A stretch of 64,000 bases of DNA from Haematococcus lacustris (lineage: Eukaryota; Chlorophyta; Chlorophyceae; Chlamydomonadales; Haematococcaceae), in assembly GCA_030144725.1 (NCBI GenBank), contig JASKMD010000024.1, positions 7,498,932-7,562,931 of the forward strand. Direction: 5' to 3'. Shown here in pieces: positions 9,848-21,900 of the stretch. The position numbers were made by a program, and so were the translations under genes. Position 1 is the first letter of the stretch. Every line of letters begins with the position of its first letter. Under the pieces are notes generated by a model. That model had not been told where the DNA came from. It saw only the letters and a program-made list of their open reading frames with translations, and ran no database searches.

Positions 9848-10020
9848 TGTTAGTTGCAGACCCTCCCGGTGCAGTTGAGATCAAGCACCGGGATTGTAGG
9901 GTGTGCTTGCCAGCGGCCCGCCCGCGATGAGTGCGAGTGTGACTGCCGTATTTAGGGCAGACACCTGGCAGTCGTAGGCACCCTGAACTGGTGTCCGCGT
10001 CTGCCCGTGCTCTTCCAACA
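9848..10020 (+). repeat. Right LTR of the Copia element
   Basis: 173 bp, the same as the left LTR by eye. It is followed directly by GGTAGGCGCA and not by the target duplication, which lies 89 bp further on. Confidence 0.95.
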
Positions 10021-10109
10021 GGTAGGCGCAAGGCTGCGCGCTAGCTGTTGTGGAAGATCATTGTAACAACCCTGAACTGGTGTCCGCGTCTGCCCGTGCT
10101 CTTCCAACA
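10021..10109 (+). repeat. Aberrant 3' tail of the Copia element with a 41-bp partial LTR
   Basis: 48 bp of unrecognised sequence (10021-10068) are followed by 41 bp (10069-10109) equal to the last 41 bp of the LTR, ending CTTCCAACA. The target duplication CCTGC follows at 10110. The tail was therefore part of the integrating DNA or was rearranged within it. Confidence 0.85.
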
Positions 10110-10225
10110 CCTGCCTAGCACCAGCTGGGAGAAATGTTTCTGAGCATTCCTGCTGAATCCCCCCTCAACCACCCCAATAGCTTTGCCCCACCACTTGATG
10201 AAGCGGCCTGGGTGCCGGTAGAACT

Positions 10226-10822
10226 AGAAAGAAAGAAAGAAAACTACTCCGGTACAAACCGGCGTGCATTAAGGGAGGAGCTTCCGCCTGTGGCGCGGCC
10301 TGCTCCCACCTCCAAATGTTGGACACAGGCTGGACATGTCCCCACCAAGCTGCCCTAGCTGTAGCCACAGACCACAGCTAGCAGCCAAGGCAAACAAAGA
10401 GGCATGAGAGGAGCAAAGACCAGTGCACTCAGCAGCTGGACCTATCTCTTCTCCTCGTTGACGAGAGCAGATCCCGCCTTGTCCGTCGGATGTCGCACTA
10501 AAAGCTGAAGTTCAGGCTCCAAAAGTCCAAACTTCAGCTGTCAGCCAACGTTCCGCGTTGAGGTAGCTCTGCTCCCTCCTTGACGACGCCAGCAACTCCA
10601 CAACAGCTCGATGACCCGCAACGGTCGTGTGCGGCACCCGGACCTCATTTGTATTCCGCTGGACAAAGCGGTGCCCGTTCAAGCCTGGGAAGGCTGTCCC
10701 GTTGCATCCCGATTTATATACCGCTGGGTGCGGTGGTGAGGTAGCTTAGCCAATCCGTGCGACCGAAGTCAACGCGGATTGTTACCAGGGCCACCGCGTG
10801 GAGGTGCATCACCGCCAGCCCC
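10226..10822 (-). mobile_element. 597-bp insertion with 12-bp target duplication in a Fanzor exon
   Basis: GCCGGTAGAACT occurs at 10214-10225 and 10823-10834. Deleting one copy plus the 597 bp between them joins SINEFYR to HPGRFIKWW in frame. The insert has no protein-coding frame I recognise. Its left end on the plus strand is an (AGAA)n run. On the minus strand that end reads as a polypyrimidine tract plus TAG, resembling a 3' splice site, and a GTGATG donor-like site lies at the other end. Splicing there would shift the Fanzor frame. A 12-bp duplication and a simple-repeat end suggest a SINE-like or other target-primed retroposon. I cannot name the family. Confidence 0.7.
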
Positions 10823-11556
10823 GCCGGTAGAACTCATTGATGCTGGTGCTGATTTTGGTGGCGTTGGCGTTGAGGGAGTTGCAATCCCCTGTCAGGCGCA
10901 CCTCATCAAGCTGCTGGAGCATTGCCACCGGCCAAGCGCTGCTGGGCTGCTCAAACACAGCCACCTCGGCAGGCAGCAGCTTGATGCCGCTGTGGTGGGG
11001 ACCACGCATCAAATGCTCAAGCACCCTGGCGGTGTTCAGCAGCTCCATGGCATCTTTGATCTGTGGGGAGCTGCGTGTGGGAAGGCGGGGGTGAGTATAG
11101 GGAGGGCAAGCTGGGTCAGGCGGGGGAGGGGCGCTTGGGGCTGGACCTGCTGCTGGGAAGCCTGCAGTGGGCTGGCCTAGGAAGGATTGGAGCAGCATGG
11201 AGAGGCACAGGACAGCTGTTATGCAACACTGCTTGCTGCCCATGGTCATGCGCTTGTTGACCTCCGCCACAACTGCGTCTACTTGCGCTGGGCTGAGATC
11301 AGGCCGCGCTGCCTCCACGAGGCCACGAATGGCAGCCTTGATGACCTGGCGCCGCTCTCCAACTGCCTCTTGCTGCCCACTGCCACTGACACCTACATAC
11401 ATGGGACGGCATAGCACACGCGCAGCGACTTGATTTAGGGAGTCGCAGTATCGCGTGGTGCACACTTGGTCGCTTCGTCGGGGGGGGGCTCGTCAAGCTT
11501 TGCGGCTTACCGGCTGCACTCTGTGCGGGGCGCTTGCGTTTCTTATTCCGCGACAT

Positions 11557-12924
11557 TCGAGGGATTCAGGAACATTATCCAAGCGCAGTGGCCGTGCGGG
11601 GTGGTGCATCAGGTCGCCATCCAACCAGCTGGTACCCGTAATGAGGCGGAAGTGATATTACACATATTACACATTTTACAGCGGGCATTCCTGCCGGCAT
11701 TACGCGGGCATTCCTGCCGGCTGCCCTGGTGTTGCACTGAGATGCTGATAACCCCTCCCATGCAACCAGCCACATGCAGGGCACGCGAGGACCAATGCCA
11801 TCAGCTATTTGACTGATAGAAAAGCATGAAGACAGATGGACTACGCCACCGCAGCATGCAGGCACCTCCCTGATGCGCCCTCCCAACTAGCAGCACGCTA
11901 GCTGTACCAATGACCCCAGACAGATGACAGCTTGTGAACAGATGACAGAGAAGGACACAGCCCCAAAAGTGTGTCTTGTCTGGGGTGCAGTGGTGCTGGC
12001 TGCTCGCCTGCCTGCCCTGGCAATCTGTGATCAGTGTTCAGCTCCACCATTGACGGGCACAAAGACGCACAGTGCAGGGGCTGGCAGGTTGAAGGCTGCT
12101 GGCTATGCAATGTGCGGCTCTGCCCATTGCCACCAAGACCTGGCAACAAGATGGCAGATTGTGTTGTCAGTCAAAGGTGTGGTGTCATGGGCAGGGCAAT
12201 AGCGTGGATCCTACCATGCAGGTCATACAATCTACAACTGTGCGTCCAGTGTGACTATGCAAGTCATAAAAATGCATGCAATGGCGTTCATCGCGTGATG
12301 CATTGGCAATGTTGGCGATTACGCTGACGAAATGTACAACAGCCTGCCTGTCCAAACCCAGTGCCTGTGTAACTGGCAAGGAGTATGCGGAGCTCTAGTT
12401 TAAGAATGAAGATAAGACTGGCAAGATCAGGCATGGCAGCCACACGGCCTGGTAAGGTGGCGCCATGTGCCTCCATACCCTGGGACTCCCTCACTCCCTC
12501 ACCCCAGCCCCTGCCCGCTCACCTCCCGCTCAGCCCGGTACCCTCCTTCACAGCACACGCCGACAGCAGACGCAAGGCGTTTCCAGTGGCGCTGCCGTCC
12601 GCACTGCCTCTGCCTCTTACTATACTGAGAGCCCCTATCCTACCCCTAGCCTTACCCAAAGCCAACCCAGATGGTGCAGGTGTAAGGGTCAGCGCGGCCA
12701 TTCCTGCCGGCTGCCCTGGTGCTGCACTGAGATGCTGCTGACCCTGGCCCCCTCCAGGGCCCGGTAGTGACCTAGGTGGTGCATTGCCTGACACACACAT
12801 CAGTGCATCCACTGCTGCTGCTCCTCGCTCATCGCTCTGATTGTTCCGTGCTTTGCCATGCTGATCATAGCATGCTGCGGCAGTCCCTCAGCCGCGAGCT
12901 GAGGTGCCCTGGCGGCAAATTGCC
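11557..12924. other. Spacer between Fanzor copy 1 and the CC2D2A 3' end
   Basis: No gene is supported. A 46-bp dispersed repeat lies at 11709-11754 and again at 12699-12744 (CATTCCTGCCGGCTGCCCTG...), with three or four mismatches. Its core GGGCATTCCTGCCGG is also repeated just upstream at 11684. The Fanzor promoter and 5' element end must lie here, but I see no terminal repeat. Confidence 0.4.
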
Positions 12925-15900
12925 TTAACGCAGGGCAGCCACGTAAATCCAGAGGCAGGAGCAGAAGGCGATGCCACTGCGCTCTACATGTGCCGCCATG
13001 CTGTACTTAACGCGCTCGTCAGCAATGCGGTGGATGCCGGTGTTCAACACAGCCTCCGTCACCGCATCTGCGGTGCGGGCATCAGGGGCGATTGAATGGA
13101 AGGCTGGTGATGATTGAAGCATTCCTAGCTGAAGCCTTACTATAGCCTAGGTTGAGCATCACTGTGACCAGCAAGCAGACATCGCCAGTCCATCTGCCTG
13201 CCTGGCTGCCCACCAGTTATGTCTATATGCCTGCTGACAAACCATCCCGGTTTGCCCCTGACAACGTCGCCCCTACATTCTGCTGCTGCTGACGAGCCAT
13301 CCCGTATCGCCCCTCACATTCTGGAGTGCCCCAAGCCAACCCCTACCCCAGATGTCACAGGTGCAAGGGATCTAGTAAAGATCAGGCAAATGCTTGTGGT
13401 CCTAGTGGTGAGGGGTGCAGTGCTGCCGCCTGCTCACCTGCATAGCGGTCACTGAATGGCAAGGCCAGGATGTGGCCACACACCCAGTCGGCCCGTGACT
13501 CCTTCACCACCCGCTCGTTGTGCATGTCCTGCAACAAGCAGCAGGACATGCTCCAGCCATGAGGCCATGAGGGTGCCTCTGGAGACATGGAGCATAGGCC
13601 TACACCCTGCTCTCCCTACCCCCTTCCCTTGTGACATGATGACAAACTCGGTGACATCATTACTGGCTCTGTGGTGGATACATACAACCATGGGGTGCAG
13701 TGGTGGAGAGGTTGCCTGTTGCCGCACTCTAGTACACATTTTCTTCTTCAGGGGCAGCAGGTCTGAGCCTGGGGAGGGGCAGAGCTTTGCGTGTCAACCT
13801 ACCTGCAGACCCTTGATGACGCGGTGCCGGTCCCCTAGACCTGTGTCGGCAGCAGCGGGAGCGGCGCCCTCGGCCTGGGCTGCCAGAGCCAGGCTGGAGG
13901 CCAGGTTGGCGGCGGCGATTGACTCCATGGCCCCGGGCATGTCTTTCAACAGCGCGCGCAGCAGCCGGCTGACTTTGTTGTCGGGTTTGGTCAAGAAAGC
14001 GCCTAACGCCCGGGCCTCTGCATCACGCGAAGCACTAAGACCGCTGAGCGGGACTTTCCACACCGGGGCGCACAAACAAGCATCACAGCTTCAACTGGCA
14101 GCCACTGAGTTGCTTGGCCCCCGTGGCCACATCGCGGTCAGACGCAGTGCTCACGCAGATCATTGACCTCATCACACTCTGCGAAGGCGGCGCTCACTCT
14201 GAAGGCAGTCGCGCACTGCCTCCTCCACTCGCGCCTCCAGCTGCTCGTAGAAACGGTCAGGCAACTCCCCGTATGCAGGCACATTTTGGATGGTGCCCAT
14301 GACGCGAGGCGGGATCTGCAAGAGCAGCACAGCTTCCCGCTATGACACCTGCCCCGCCAAGGCAGGCACCGCCCCTTGTATGAGACCATGTCGACCATAC
14401 ACGGATTCATGCCCCATGCTCCCACATCTGAGCTGGTTACACTCTCACCCTGGGTCCGAAGAAAGGGGTGAACATTCGAGGGTCTGCCAGCCTCCAGCTC
14501 ATAGCCCAAGGGTGTGCATCAGCCTGCAGGTTCAAACACAGCACCAGGAGACCCTTCAGCAATGGGTTACCGAGCTGCGGGTTATGGGGCGGCCGCTGCC
14601 CCAATGCCTTACCTGCACGTTGGCCCAAATGTTGGAGTGGTCGTACACGCACCCTACTTCCCGCATGTCCCCTGTGCAGTCCAGCACGCTAACACAGCTG
14701 CCCATCAGCGGGTTCCACAGCCGCAGCTGACGCACATCCCAGTCGTAGGTGGCAGCCCCAGCCTGCAAGTGTGCACCCAAAAGGACCCCAGGCCCCTGGT
14801 GCTTTGGCAGGCTGTAGCCGCATGCCTCCGCTACTGCTTGGCAACGCATTGGAAGCATGTGATGCGTGTGATGCATTGTTTGTACTTATTGGAACACCAC
14901 CCGGGCCCTGGCCTGCAATCCAAGGTGACTGCAGCAACTGCTGCTGCTGCAAGGCTGACAACATGCATGGAGCAAGATTGACATGGAGCAGGGGTGACAT
15001 GGAGCAAGGGTTGAGGTGATGCTCACCAATCAGACCATGGTCACAGTGTGCAGGGACCTCCAGGGGGTTGCCAAATTAGGACCGGGTGCAGTCCACCTAC
15101 CGTAGGGTTCCTGGGGTCAGCATACGCAGCCTGGCCGGTGGTCAACACAAAGGCGCTCTTTCCACCCACAGTGGAGGCGCCCAGCACCACCAGCGCCTGC
15201 AGAGTCAGGAGGTGCTCAGACTGGCACCTTGATTGTGACCCAGACATGGACAGGATGAAAAGGCAGGCCAGGCAGACGCACAGCAGGAGCAAGGCGTGTG
15301 GTTCACAGGCAGGCAGGCTGCAAAAGGGACATTGCCCAACACCGACTCAAGCACAGTGCTCTGTCAACGCTTGATGCTCTGCCAGGGGCCATGCTCCCAC
15401 CTCTCCTTTACCGACCCGGCATGTCTATGGTCCAAGGCGGCCGCCAGAACCCTCCTCACCTGCTGCCCGACCTCCAGGAACCAGCCGGCCAGCAGGTGGG
15501 CGTGCTCCTCAGCATCCCCGGCAGCCAGGGCCACTGCCTCCGCGCTGCTGCTCCACACATCCACACGCCGCTTCTGCAGCGCACTGTCCTCTAGGTAGGG
15601 CAGCAGCGCCACGGTGCGCGCTACCTGGTGCCAGGGCAGGTGCATGGGAGGGGCAAAGGGCAGGTGCATGGGAGGGGCAAAGGGCATGGGTGCATGGGAG
15701 GGGCAAAGGGCAGGCAGCAGATGGGAGTAATGGAGGGATGAGGTCAGGGGGGCCAGGAAGGGTGCATGGGACAAGCAAGTGATGGGAATAAATGGAGGGA
15801 TGAGGGTCAGACAAACCATAAGACTTCTAGGTAGGTTTTGGCTCTTGCTCTTCTGTCCTTGATGCGTTGGTCCGATCAAACGGCTGTGCTGTGCTGTCCC

Positions 15901-18900
15901 ATCAGCTGATGTAACTAGCAACATTGCACCAAGTAGCTGCCATTGCGGTGAGCTTGTCCAGCAGGGAGCAGTTGGTTCAACAACTATATTGGCATACAAT
16001 AGAGGCCTAAGGGACACAGCTAGTGTACTTGTGCCCAATAAACGCTGCTTGACAGCCTGCTTCACCCACCACCCACCACCTGCTGACCTTGAGCATGAAG
16101 AGCTCAGTGTTGCTGACGGCCACCGGCAGCGGTGTGGCTGGGGGCACCCCTGCCAGGACACTGAGCGTGGGGGGCAGCGGGGTGGCCGCGATGTAGCGTG
16201 TGATGAGCAAGCTGGTGCCCTCAGTGTCCACAGCCATGGCGCGCAGCACCCGGGTGCTGCACTGGGCCAGGCCCTGCAGCTCCGCCACCCAGCTGCAGCA
16301 GCAGGTACCAGGAGCAGGTAACAGCAGCCCCTGGTGGCAGTGAAGTACGTACTTTGTCACAACAGCCATGCAGTTATTGAAGCATCTATGAGGCATAGCA
16401 GCCTGCAAACCAGACTGACGGCATTGTGGTGCACTACATACATGGTGTTAACACCCACACAGCCTTGGAGAGTGAGGACCAGTGCACTTACGTCTTGGCA
16501 TGCCGTGTAACGTCCTCCTGCTCGCCGCTGAGCCCCGTCTCTGGCTGGTCACAGGGAGGGGCCAGGGCGGGCCGGAAGGACAAGTACATGGTGATGCAGG
16601 GCGGCTGCTCACTCTGCAGGGCATACCCTAACATCACGGGGGGCACCTGCAGGCAGGTCAAGGTGGCGAGGTGCAGGGACCCAGGTTAGGGTGAGGTCAG
16701 GGTCAACCCTACAAAACCCCACAGCTCGCCCGTCTAATAACCACAATGATATGAACAACATTGAAAAAGCAACACTGTGGAAGCACAGGTGGACATGCCG
16801 ACAGGAACCCAGTGGCTGGTCTTTGCATTGTGCAACCACAATGGCGTATGGGCTGCATGCTCAAGGTAGCGGAGGGGGTGCTCAGCAGTGCGGGGTGCAG
16901 GGCTGCGATGGCAGGGCCAGGGCCATGGCCAGGTCTGCGGTGGCGAGGCCAGGGCCAGGTTGCGGCTTCTGGCTGTTGAGGCTGAGAGCGCTCACCTCCA
17001 GCTTGAAGGTGCCGTCCAGCACCTGCATCTGGTAGATGGCTGACAGGGGCACGCGCACACCACCCAAGAAGCGCCGCTCCCGCTCAGGATAGCGCACTGG
17101 GTCGGAGATTGCATCCTCCCTGCAAGGCAGCCACACAGCAGTGTATCGCTTAGATGACAACGTATTGCTTACACACCTCACAAATTTATTGAGATTTCTT
17201 ATTCACGTGTGGCATGCAGACACTGTGTCAACTAGCCATGGGACATGGGAGGCATGTGCACGTGGTGTGATGGTGTGATGGTGTTCTTATCTGGTGTTGC
17301 CAGATTAGGCAACCTGAGTCACCTGTTGGTGCGCAGGACCCGGGGCTCTCCCACTCTGTCATGCACCACTTCATCAAACACGTTGATGGCCACCACGTCA
17401 TTGTTCTCATACAAGGCGCTGGGGGAGGGCTCCTCATCACTGGTGAAGACAGGGAGCAGCACCTGGCAGCAGCGGGGCAGGTGCAGCCACCCAGGCTGAC
17501 CAACAAACCCATAACCGACCCACAACCCCCGCCCTGAGCCCAGCAACCCTGCTCATGACTGGCTCTATGACATCAGCTGCAAGTGACGATGGCATGGCAG
17601 AGTGAGACTAAATCCAGCTGTGTCACTTTGCAACCAAAATGGTGCTGATAGTGGTGCTGAAGGTGCTAGGCTTTCAGTTGATTCTGGGTCACTTGAAGTC
17701 AGCGGACCTGCATGGGGCCAGCATGGAAGCATGCATCAGTAGATTCTCACCTGCTCGTTGAAGATGGGGTGACTGGAGCAGCAGGTGAGGGTACGCCTGG
17801 AAGTGCCCCGGAAGCGCACCTCCACAAATGCGTGGGTGCTGCCATCACTGCCACCCGATGGCACCGTGTCCTGGTCGGGCAAGCGGGCGTCTCGGGCCCG
17901 GCCTGCAGCAGCCCATGCGTGCTTGCATGCTGCTGAGTGGAGGGCGCCACACCTTTGTGTCATCAAAGCAGGGTCAGTGGCAGAGACAACAGCCAGGTGT
18001 AGAGCAAGGCATAATTAGAGAAGCTGACCTCACCTCTCGGGCCACCTCTTTGTGGTGATGCAGCAGCTTGGTTGCGCCTGACAGGTAAGTTGGTTGCCCG
18101 TTGGATGGTGACCATGAGCTTAGTGTCTGGCGGTACGCTTGTTACCAGGGTTTTGATCTGCGACAGGGTACGGCAGTACCAACAACTGTATGCAGGCTAT
18201 AGCTTGCTTCGTGACACCAAGCACCTTGCTCGGGCAGCTACGCACCAGCTTCCGCTCTCGTTTCAGCGGGCGACGCGGTGCGAAGAGCTGTGTCAGCGTG
18301 ACGAAGTCGACCTTGAACTGAGGGAGCGGTGTATCGTTTATCACGTCTTCCGTCTTGTACCGGCGTCCTGCCTACCACCACAAAGCGCATTTGACTCTCA
18401 TCGCAGGCCTGCCATACAACGGCTCGCTGGGTTTGACCTTACCTGGATGCCGCCTGCTACACGGTTGGCGGCTGCCCGGATGCGCAGCGCGTACTCCTTC
18501 AACCGAGCCTCGCGCTCCTCAATGCCGCTGGTCAGCTCTGGCCCCACCTGCACCACACAGGCGCTAGGCAAGAAGACTCAGGCAGGAGGCAAGATCAGCG
18601 ACAGCAAGGGCGCAGTGGTTGTATGCATCACACCTGCATGTGGGTAGCTCGTTCTTGCCGGGCCTGCAACGCGCGCGCCACAGCTGGTCCAGATCCTCCC
18701 GGAGCGCTCTCAACCAGCGTCTGCAACCAGGGCCATGTGCATGTCCCGCGTTGCTTGGCAAACGAGGTAGGATCAGCACAGCCATGATACTTTGCGTTAG
18801 TGTATGGCAAGAAATGTATCCTCTGCAAGCTTGTCGCCATTCAAGTGAAGCTGAAAACTTGGCAGATGAGATAACAACAGGGAACCCCACCAGGGCATCC

Positions 18901-21900
18901 AGGTACATGTGCTCAAGCTCCTCGGCGTCCTGACCTGACAGCACCGCAGGGATGCGCACCTGCCTCTGACCTGCACAGCAGACAGCCGCACTCAGTAGTG
19001 GCAGGGCCAAATGCAGGGTTAAACAATGTCATGCCAGGTGCAGACTACAGTGCGTAGACAGGGCCAGGGGCTTGGGCACAGTGTCAGGGTAGGGGCCTAG
19101 GCCTAAGGTTATGGGCAGGCTAATTCTCACCTTTGAGCACACTGCGCTCAGGGTCCCTGAAGGGGCCAGCCGCCCAACGGCGATTGAGGAAGGTGGAGCG
19201 CTTGCCCTGTAGGTACAACCAGCACCACATAGCATAGCTCTTGAGTCACCGCTTTAGACAGCCTTGACAACAGCCATTGTTCAGGGCCATGACTCACATT
19301 AGGAGCAGTGTGTGGCAGGGCATGAGCTAAACCCACTGGCCAGGCTGCCATGGAGGGGAAGCTAACAGTGATTTGCATGGGTGCTGTGTCGCTGCGCTGC
19401 AGCATCGAGAGTGAAAGGCTGGGTTGCGAGGAGGTGGCAGGCCCGGGCTGACCTGGTTACGGTCTTGAGGGATTGCAATGTCCGGGAAGTCATCCAGCCT
19501 GAACACATCACCCTGCAGCGGCACCACAAGCAAGAGTGGTGCACGTCATTGGCACGAGAAGCATAGCCCTGAGCACTGTGGTGCGGGCTGTTGTGCACCA
19601 TCCCAGTGCTTACAACTGCCCCATTACAGGCAAGGACACCAGCCTCCTATCTCTGCCACAGCCCTGCCCTGTGCAGCGCTGAGCAACCCGCCCTGTACCA
19701 ACGTTGTCCAGCTCTTCCTTACTCAGACCTGCTGCCGTCCTCCAATCATGTAAGGACTTCATAGACCTCAGCTGCACTGCTGCACTGCTGACTCTGCTGA
19801 TGATGCAGGGGGTACTGGAAGCTGAGGAGAAGCTGTGGAAGCTGCACCTCCCCTATTGCACTGTTGCCCACTCTGCAGCTCACCAGGCCGCCACTGGAGG
19901 CCTCATGGGCACGCATCAGCTCCAGCAAAGGTGCGTTGGCGGGGTCGTTGGGGTCGATGGTGTTCTGGCTGATCCATTTCAACACCTGCTGCCGGCTGGC
20001 CTGCAGCATGTATCACAGTGCCACAGGTTGAGGTATAGCCTGGCATGTGCATTGCTGTTGTGCATTCGTTTGGAGCAGCGGCAGACTGCAAACTAGTAGC
20101 AGGTCGCCAGGGAACTGGCATCATGATTCCTTGCACGGCTGAAAAGTGTGGTGCATGGCCGGAAAATATGGCTTCTGTGGGTGCCTGCTTGCCTTGCCGC
20201 CTATGCGCTCCGCAGCCCTTCTTAGGAGGCGGTCGACCGTGATGATGGGCACGGGGGGCATGAGGCGCTGAGGGTTCTCCGCGTCATCACGCACATCCGC
20301 TAAGGGGTTTAGGAAGGTCACGCCTGCACCCTGTGAACCAACGAAGCACACCCTGGCATTTGTGTGTGCAGCCACACCATGCATCACGTATGGCTGGTGA
20401 GAGAGTGACAGTGTGATATGTCCATCCACCCGACCCGTCAGCACGACAGTAGTCCTCAGACCACCCCAACACATCAAATGGACCTCACAGTAGCTCTGCC
20501 GCAGGACATTCAGCGTGATGACAACATGTTGCCAACAGCATGGTGGCAGCAGCAGGAGGTACGAAGAAACGTGCAGCTGTACCCCTGTTCACGTGACTTT
20601 GGGTGTGACCTAGACACCTAGACAGCTGCATGGTGGCCTGTAGACGACACTGGTTGACTGACAACTCTGGCAGTAGACTCCATGTGAGTAAAGGTGCAGC
20701 TACAGCAACGCTGGCAACAGTCGCCGCATCGCAGGGATATGGTAGACAATGGTGATGATGGCTTCACCCCGCTACCTGTGTGCAGGGACTACCACACAGG
20801 ACAGACGCATGTCACAGGGACATGGTGGTGATATTGAAAACAATGATGATGGCTTCACCCTGACACCTGGACCTGCACAGTAAGACACACACACACTGCC
20901 TCCTAGACTGCGCCTAGGCACCCACATGCTCTGTCATGTGTGCGCTGGGGGCCGCCTGGCTGTTGACCCATCCACATCTGATGAACACCACGCCAGCAGG
21001 GTACACCAGGCCAGGGTCATGTATGGGCCCACACACCTCCCGCCTGCAGAGCACTCAGCAGGGTGGTGAGGGGTGGCTTGGTACTGTTTAGCACAGTGTG
21101 GCCCTGGGGAGGGGTGGCTGGGCACAGTTGGGTTCTGGTCCCTTCAGCAGATGTGATCCTGCTGCTGATGATGACGATGATGATGCTGATGATATAGGAC
21201 GCACATGTTCACTCACAGCATGGCCATCCCGCTGAACGCAACCCAACCAAACCCGACATAATCCACAACCAGATAAGGCCACCCAGATATGTTACCTCCT
21301 GCACCCCCTACCAACAGCCCAGCATGTTCCCCCTCACACTGCAGGTGTGACACACAGGCAGCCAGTGCAACCCCCAGGGTGCCTGGCAGCTCCTCACCCA
21401 GGAGAGCCCGGCGGGGACGGCTGGCCTGCGCCCTGCACCAAGGTCCTGTAGGGGGCTTGAGACGTGAACTGGTAGGCCATGGGGCGAGGGTCCACATGCG
21501 GGCTGCCCATCAGGCCTGGCACGCCAACGTACACGCTGGCCAGGGCGGTGTCGCGCACTGCGCCGCGTTCAAACAGCTGGACCATGATGGACTCGGGCCA
21601 ACGCACTACCTGCACACTGAGGGATGGGAGGAGACAGGCAGAACAGGCTCAGGCAGCAGCATGGCCAAGCACTTAGCAGGGTCAGGGCAGCAGCATGGCC
21701 AAGCAAACAGCGGGTCAGGGCAGCAGCAGGGGCAATCAAGCAGCGAGGTCAGAGAAGCAGGAGGGGCAGGAAGACAGCAGGGCCAGGGCAGCAGCGGGAG
21801 CAATCAAGCAGCGGGGTCAGGGCAGCAGCCAGCTTACCTGAAGATGTCCTTGAAGGTGGTGGTGAAGTCCTCGCCCAGGTGGACATCTTGGGAGCAGTCC

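Larger units (their letters stand above)
4181..10109 (+). mobile_element. Ty1/copia LTR retrotransposon inserted in Fanzor copy 1
   Basis: Two 173-bp LTRs (TGTTAG...CCAACA), with no difference seen by eye, flank a gag-protease-integrase-RT-RNase H region in the canonical Copia order. The 5-bp target duplication CCTGC is at 4176-4180 and 10110-10114. Removing one copy plus the element restores an open Fanzor frame. The right end is irregular: 89 bp follow the second full LTR and still lie inside the duplication, ending with a second copy of the last 41 bp of the LTR. Identical LTRs indicate a recent insertion. The element lies antisense to the Fanzor gene. Confidence 0.93.
1592..11556 (-). pseudogene. 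Fanzor (TnpB-like RuvC nuclease) copy 1, interrupted by two insertions
   Basis: Exons on the minus strand: 11556-11511 (MSRNKKRKR..., basic NLS-like start), 11392-11230, 11070-10823, 10213-10110, 4175-3228 and 2389-1592. With the two insertions set aside the lengths add to 2307 nt, exactly 769 codons. The N-terminal half has the helical Fanzor-like region (SINEFYR, FIKWWGKAIGVVEGG). The RuvC-I motif is AVGVDPGVTQA with Asp near residue 385. RuvC-II is the VFLGAGNFSGG region followed by VIVDEFRTS with Glu near 569. In Fanzors the canonical RuvC-II Glu is often replaced by a downstream one, and this Glu is the candidate. RuvC-III is LDRDTNACFNF with Asp near 696. The zinc ribbon is degraded: SSS stands where a C-x-x-C would be expected. 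A proline-rich stretch of about 55 residues lies before RuvC-III. Introns have good sites: GTAAGC donor, GTATGA donor, CTGCAG acceptor. The family call is strong; the gene cannot make a full protein as it stands because of the insertions. Confidence 0.85.

Noticed and set aside
9848..10025. GGTAG after the right LTR as target duplication
   Set aside because: It does not match the 5 bp left of the element, whereas CCTGC at 10110 matches and restores the Fanzor frame.
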